NCBI GenBank assembly: GCA_940337035.1
Contig: CALNHX010005821.1
Coordinates: 36,329-100,328, forward strand
Origin: Agriotes lineatus
Taxonomy: Eukaryota; Arthropoda; Insecta; Coleoptera; Elateridae
Direction of reading: 5' to 3'
Length of the DNA: 64,000 nt
Both the position numbers and the translations under genes were made by a program. Positions 59,801 to 64,000 of this stretch are shown here, one piece after another. Position 1 is the first letter of the stretch. Every line of letters begins with the position of its first letter. The notes beneath the pieces are model-generated. The model worked only from the letters and a program-made list of their open reading frames with translations, was not told the origin of the DNA and made no database searches.

Positions 59801-59918
59801 CTTCGTCTAATGAAGTCATCGCTCCACTATCGAGTAGCACATTATATTCTTGGCCAATAAATTGAAATTTAATGAAACGTAACAATGAGTTTGTAATTTT
59901 GTCTTTTCGTTCTTCCAA
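56896..59918 (-). pseudogene. Ty3/gypsy pol relic (protease, RT, RNase H, integrase)
   Basis: Minus-strand pol of an LTR retrotransposon, domains in order. Protease: 59918-59289, VLLDSGAMTS with the catalytic D-S-G. RT: start at 59301-59110, YPIPFAQREKVKHELQKMLD; palm at 58873-58571, HYIDDILIFSP with YIDD. RNase H: very eroded, near 58450-58100. Integrase: HH-CC finger around 57840-57640, IHHTFGHCGGKK and VCQFA; the core has LVAMDYLGNL, LADNASYFKNARL at 57538-57266, and PNVAEEM. A terminal GPY/F-like domain, RPYKISQILSNGNTYELIN, is near 57000-56920. Frameshifts and stops separate most pieces, so it cannot be expressed as a whole. No env frame was seen. Confidence 0.8.
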
Positions 59919-60026
59919 TAAGTATTTCCCTATTTTGTAGTAGGTGATGGCAAAGTTGGTGATCTGGTAAATATTTACATAAATGGAGCAAGCACTTTCG
60001 CTATCTCAATTCGATTTAAGTCATCA

Positions 60027-61513
60027 TTATTCTCTCCGTTTCATTCGGTGAACATTGTGTTGATGTAAACCTTCATAATTCTTACTGTTATCCCCTGTAT
60101 TAAAATGTTGACGGTTCTGGTTCCAATTGTTGCTGTAGATTCTTCTTTGATCATAATTCCTGTTAAAATTGTTGTTTGCGTAGTTTCTATTCTCTTGTCG
60201 GTTATAATTGTGTTTAAAATGACTCATATTCTGCCTGAAGTTGTTTCCGAAGGTTTCGTCCAATTTTCTTTTACTAAAATTTTTAATCTCGGCCTGGAGT
60301 TGTTTTGACAGGTGCTGAATGATCTTTTCCTCAGATAATTTTGATGTCAAGTATTGCGCGTTGTTGTACCTGTGCATGACGTACATTTCCCTAGACTTTC
60401 ATTTCTCCACGTATTTGCCTGAAGTTAGTTATGTTCGTACTTGGGCCTGGTGCGAATTACTCCAAGATTGTTGCACAAACAGGTTCTTGAATTCTTCATA
60501 TGTGGTGTATTTGCCCTTTATGATACTGTGCCATATTTCGGAGTGGTATTTTATCGACATGCTAATAATTTGCAATTTACGGCACTTCGATGGAATAGTT
60601 CTCATTAAGTCGTCCAACTTAGATAGGAAAACCATTGGCAGCTCTCCGTATTTCCCTTCGACCTTCGAAATCATTTCGGTAATTAACGTCTGAGTAGTAG
60701 TACTCGCAGGGTATTCGTTCACTTGTTGCAAGTTTCTCTTGAACTCCTTGCAGTTCCCGCGTTACTCTATTCTTCACTATCGGAATGTAATTGGAGTTCC
60801 GGCTCTGCGCCTCTTGCGATGTGGCCCACCTTTCGTCAGCCTTTTTATCCAGATTCCCGAATTCCTGTCCTATTCTTTGCTGGTATCGGTTTCAATTATC
60901 CTGAGCCTTGGCTTCCAGTTCTTTGATCTTGCTAACTATATCTTCGTCTTTCCTTGTGAGCTTCTCGTCTATAATTTGTACCAATTCTTTTTCCAGCTCT
61001 TGTCTTATTTTTCTTAGTTGTGGTCTTGTCTAGTGTTTGTTGCAAATTTCCCATTACAACTTGTAATTCCTTCCTGTTATTTATTTGCATCCTGTCGTAT
61101 TTATCTTTCAGCCCTACAACTAACATTTCTGCGCGCCCTCTTAATTTCTCCGCATCGTCGTGGATTGCTTCTTGCAACCTGTTCTCCCTTTCTTCTGCGT
61201 CGCTTCGAGTTACTTCCTGTAATCTATCTTGTAGCCTTCTTTCTTGCTCTTCGCATCTCTGCGACCTGCTTCTTGCATTCTATGTTTACGTTCTTCTGTA
61301 TTTTTCTTATTTTCCTGGTTCATTTGCAATATGATTTCCATCAAATGACTTAAATTTATTTTCTCTCTTCAGGTTTGGCCTTATTGTTCTTCGGGCTAAT
61401 TTTCCTGGCGTTGTTCTGCTACTTGCTCTTTCGCTATCGTAATTATTTCTTCTGCTTGCTGCTCTTCCTTCTTTTCTTCTTCGTTTTTTTATTTCGTCTC
61501 GTACGCTTATCAA
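60027..61513 (-). pseudogene. Ty3/gypsy gag relic
   Basis: Minus-strand frames 61513-61307 (basic, Arg/Lys-rich), 61177-60932 (charged, coiled-coil-like), 60731-60429 (capsid-like, with EEFKNLFVQQSWSNSHQAQV) and 60386-60027. The last continues the capsid (AQYLTSKLSEEKIIQHLSKQ) and ends in an Asn/Arg-rich tail without the CCHC knuckle usual for nucleocapsids. The pieces lie in the expected order upstream of pol. Three frameshifts or stops break it. Confidence 0.7.
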
Positions 61514-61690
61514 CTTTTGATTTAGTATTGTTCAAATTTGTCCTAATTAGAGCGCCTCTAATTCGATTATAAATGCCCACACCAATAATCGCTTTTATAA
61601 ATTTTGTACTCTACAAATCTCATGTGAGTAAGGTAGGCTCTTTAATTGATTTTGTTAATTAATTGGCTTAAATAATTAATAAATCATCTT

Positions 61691-61716
61691 TGTCGCGACG
61701 TTGGACGCCAAAGAAT
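61691..61716 (-). other. Candidate primer-binding site and 5' LTR border
   Basis: On the minus strand TTTGGCGTCCAACGTCGCGACA lies just upstream of gag. The preceding ...TCATTACA (plus TGTAATGA at 61717) would be the end of the 5' LTR. The TGGCG start is common in gypsy-group PBS sequences. The far end of the LTR (to about 62.8 kb) was not fixed. Confidence 0.5.
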
Positions 61717-63150
61717 TGTAATGATTGCTCCCAAATATGTAATAATAAGATAAATAAATGGTGGGACGTATCACATCAATAAAAACAATAGTTTTAATAA
61801 AAGAATTAAATTTTGTGTAAATCTCAGGGCTAATTAAAATGATGTTATAATTAATATTTGCAAAATAAGTGGTTTATTCTTTTTTCTATTTTATTAATTT
61901 GCAATCAAGTAAAATAAAGCGATGGTCTAGCATGAGAACAACCCTTTTTCAAAGGGTTAGGTCTTAACACTTGTATTACAACTACTTTTGAGTAGGACAG
62001 ATTAACTCGTATGGCAAATGCTCGAATTCGTATCCGATATAACTAACCTTTAAAGCTACATCAAAACAGATATGGATTGCTTCTACAAAAAGCATAATTT
62101 GAAGGAAAAACACAAGAAATGGCATAATTCACATCAGGTAAATACAATACAAGTAATATGACGTAATGTCCAACTAACCTGGTTTTGTTTCAGCGACCTA
62201 GGGACGCCAAGATCTGCATTTGTTTAACTTCCTGAAATTTTTGGTCTCCAAAACGCCTTACGCGCAAAATCAAAGGACGCTACCTCGATAAAACCTCTAT
62301 GGAACGAATCTGGGAAACGGGCTTGCTTCTACACCTTGCACAAAGGCTAACCTTGATGAAACCCAAAGCTAGTGGGCGTTCTCTAATTGCTTCCCTGTGA
62401 AATACCTTGCAAGGCTAGCTTCGTAAGCTGGATCACAAAATCAAACGACGCAACAGCAATTATAAACTTAGTTTCGGCTTTTTGCTCTAAATATCTGGAT
62501 GTAGCGCTTGATTAAGGATTCTTCAACACGGAGTACACACAATTCTTGTTGCCCGATGCTTCCAACTATTCGAAAACTTGCCCGAAAAACTGGCCTCGTT
62601 GTAGAACGCACTTGGTCAATCCCAGCAGATCTTCTCCCTCTCCACTGGGGGATTCTAGCACGAAAAAACAATATACAACTACACTCTGCAGATTGGTGAA
62701 ACTAAAAACCATTTTTTGGCTCACAAGAAAAACTTTTTTATTTGAAAATGTTTATCTCTCCGTGAGCACCCCTTGCACACAGCACAATTTTACAACGCTT
62801 GTTCTTTTAATCATAACAATTGAATATCTCGTTCTCTAGCAACTAAGTTTTACAATAGTTTTATGAAATAAGTTTTGATATAATGTTTTTACTTAGGAAC
62901 TAAGCTGTCGTATTTCTGGAAATCGTCACTTCAAACTTTACTGTGCTTTTAATTATTTTGAATTGTTTTACATGGGTTTATTTAGCAGTGCACTAATGTT
63001 CATATCAAGGTTTCGTCAGCCTTATGTTGCTCTTTGCAATCTTTGCTTTTGTTTACACCGTTTCTTTGCCCGTCAGCTGTCTTGCCGTTTGTGGCTTCGT
63101 AAACCTTTACTCCTAACTTATAAGTGTAATTCTTTGAGTTTTTAAATTTT
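61717..63150. other. No gene seen; probable 5' LTR and flank
   Basis: It starts with the presumed LTR of the gypsy element; 62160-62830 is of mixed composition and may be LTR or another repeat. No coding domain. Confidence 0.4.
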
Positions 63151-63594
63151 GATAAGTTTAAAAGGAGATTTATAAGTCAAAAATAAAGTTATCTAAGATT
63201 CTAGTTTGATAAATAAAAATCTTATTGTAGCAACATTTGTTTAATAATTAATTATATATAAAATTTATACGTTTCGCCCATTATGTTGGCTTCATAAGTA
63301 ATAAAAGGCAAAAAAAAAATTACAAAGTGATTAAAGTTTTGATTTACATAGTTGAAATATACAATAAATAGATTAGCGAAAACGCAATTTAAGTGATATA
63401 TTACGACATATTTAATATTAAAAATTCAAAATGAAAACAACTAGGGAACATGTAGTTTCATAAATAAAAGTTAATTTTACAAGTTGAAGTTTTCGCATTC
63501 TGACCCAAAGAATTCTTTCGGAGATTTTTATTTATCAAACTAAAATTTTAGATAACTTTAATTTTGATTTATAAATCTTCTTTTAAACTTTATC
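63151..63594. mobile_element. 444-bp foldback element with 72-bp arms
   Basis: GATAAGTTTAAAAGGAGATTTATAAGTC...AATAAAAATCT (63151-63222) is repeated inverted at 63522-63594 with about 10 mismatches. The interior contains, on the minus strand, CTTATGAAGCCAACATAATGGGCGAAACG (63293-63270), a hammerhead-like arrangement with one change in CTGATGA. Confidence 0.8.
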
Positions 63595-64000
63595 TTGAAA
63601 TAAACAAAATATTAATTCCATGCTAATTTTGAAATTATTCTTTCATTTTCGTGTTAGTTAGGCAACCAGAATTGATATGAGTACTAAATCATTGCAATGT
63701 AAAGTCTTGAAGTATGTCTTCTTTTTCTTCTTCTTCCTTTTAGCTTAAGTCAGCTCACCTGTTGGCTTACTATAGTTTACAGATAACGTTTTTACTTTTG
63801 CTTTGGCGTTGGATTTTCAATCCTTTACTTTTTCATCCATCTTCTCTCGCTGTATTCTTTTAGTTTTTATTTATTAAATGTCATTTTGGATATTACCTAC
63901 TCTGAGTGTTCTGTCTTTTCTGATTGTTCTCAATATATGTATAGAGCGATTCCTTTATTAAACACCACCAACATGTAGCCACTAACGCTAGAAAGTATAA

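Noticed and set aside
1..64000. CRISPR arrays, bacterial operons, rRNA genes
   Set aside because: No regularly spaced repeats of that kind, no ribosome-binding-site-led gene clusters and no rRNA core sequence; all gene features are eukaryotic.

Overview
The window looks like nuclear DNA of an insect, most probably a beetle. It is AT-rich, crowded with decayed transposons, has long introns, and carries two insect-type genes: a seven-transmembrane gustatory receptor (GR) locus and a secreted DUF1091 protein. No bacterial or organellar genes were seen. The beetle assignment is inferred from the overall look of the genes and repeats and was not tested by any search.

Host genes. (1) A GR locus on the minus strand spans 53383 to 31716. 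Three homologous long 5' exons (53383-52487, 42142-41229, 34476-33580) each encode about 300 residues. Each ends at the same point of the protein with a phase-0 GTAAGT donor. Only one set of short C-terminal exons was found (32058-31990, 31931-31842, 31778-31716), ending in the GR signature TTYLVILIQF. The simplest reading is a Drosophila Gr39a/Gr28b-style gene in which alternative first exons share 3' exons. The middle 5' exon carries a one-base frameshift. (2) A DUF1091-family secreted protein gene lies on the minus strand (20862 to 14589). It has three clear exons and an unresolved signal-peptide exon.

Left flank (1-14 kb) is nested repeats: a CR1/L2-like LINE with an open 718-codon ORF inserted in an AT/CG array; an assembly gap at 4291-4313; a Polinton-type DNA polymerase B fragment between two roughly 400-bp direct repeats; a Jockey-like LINE relic (9412 to 6415, minus) split by a 951-bp piggyBac-like element with TTAA-type target sites; duplicated RTE-tail-like repeats; a second 5'-truncated LINE; and an LTR-like repeat holding a perfect 54-bp hairpin.

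Centre (15-41 kb): two Tc1/mariner-superfamily relics with visible terminal inverted repeats (16883-18382 and 22380-24279), a third mariner fragment (34.85-35.4 kb), a LINE RT with a mutated YADD box, a tRNA-derived SINE, two 118-bp MITEs, and Penelope-like element (PLE) pieces on both strands, one with a GIY-YIG endonuclease motif.

Right part (42-64 kb): the introns of the GR locus contain GC-rich repeats, a mariner C-terminus and an RTE relic. Beyond the first GR exon lie an RTE tail, a PLE terminus with a perfect 21-bp hairpin, a degraded minus-strand Ty3/gypsy element (about 61.7 to 56.9 kb), and a 444-bp foldback element with 72-bp arms.
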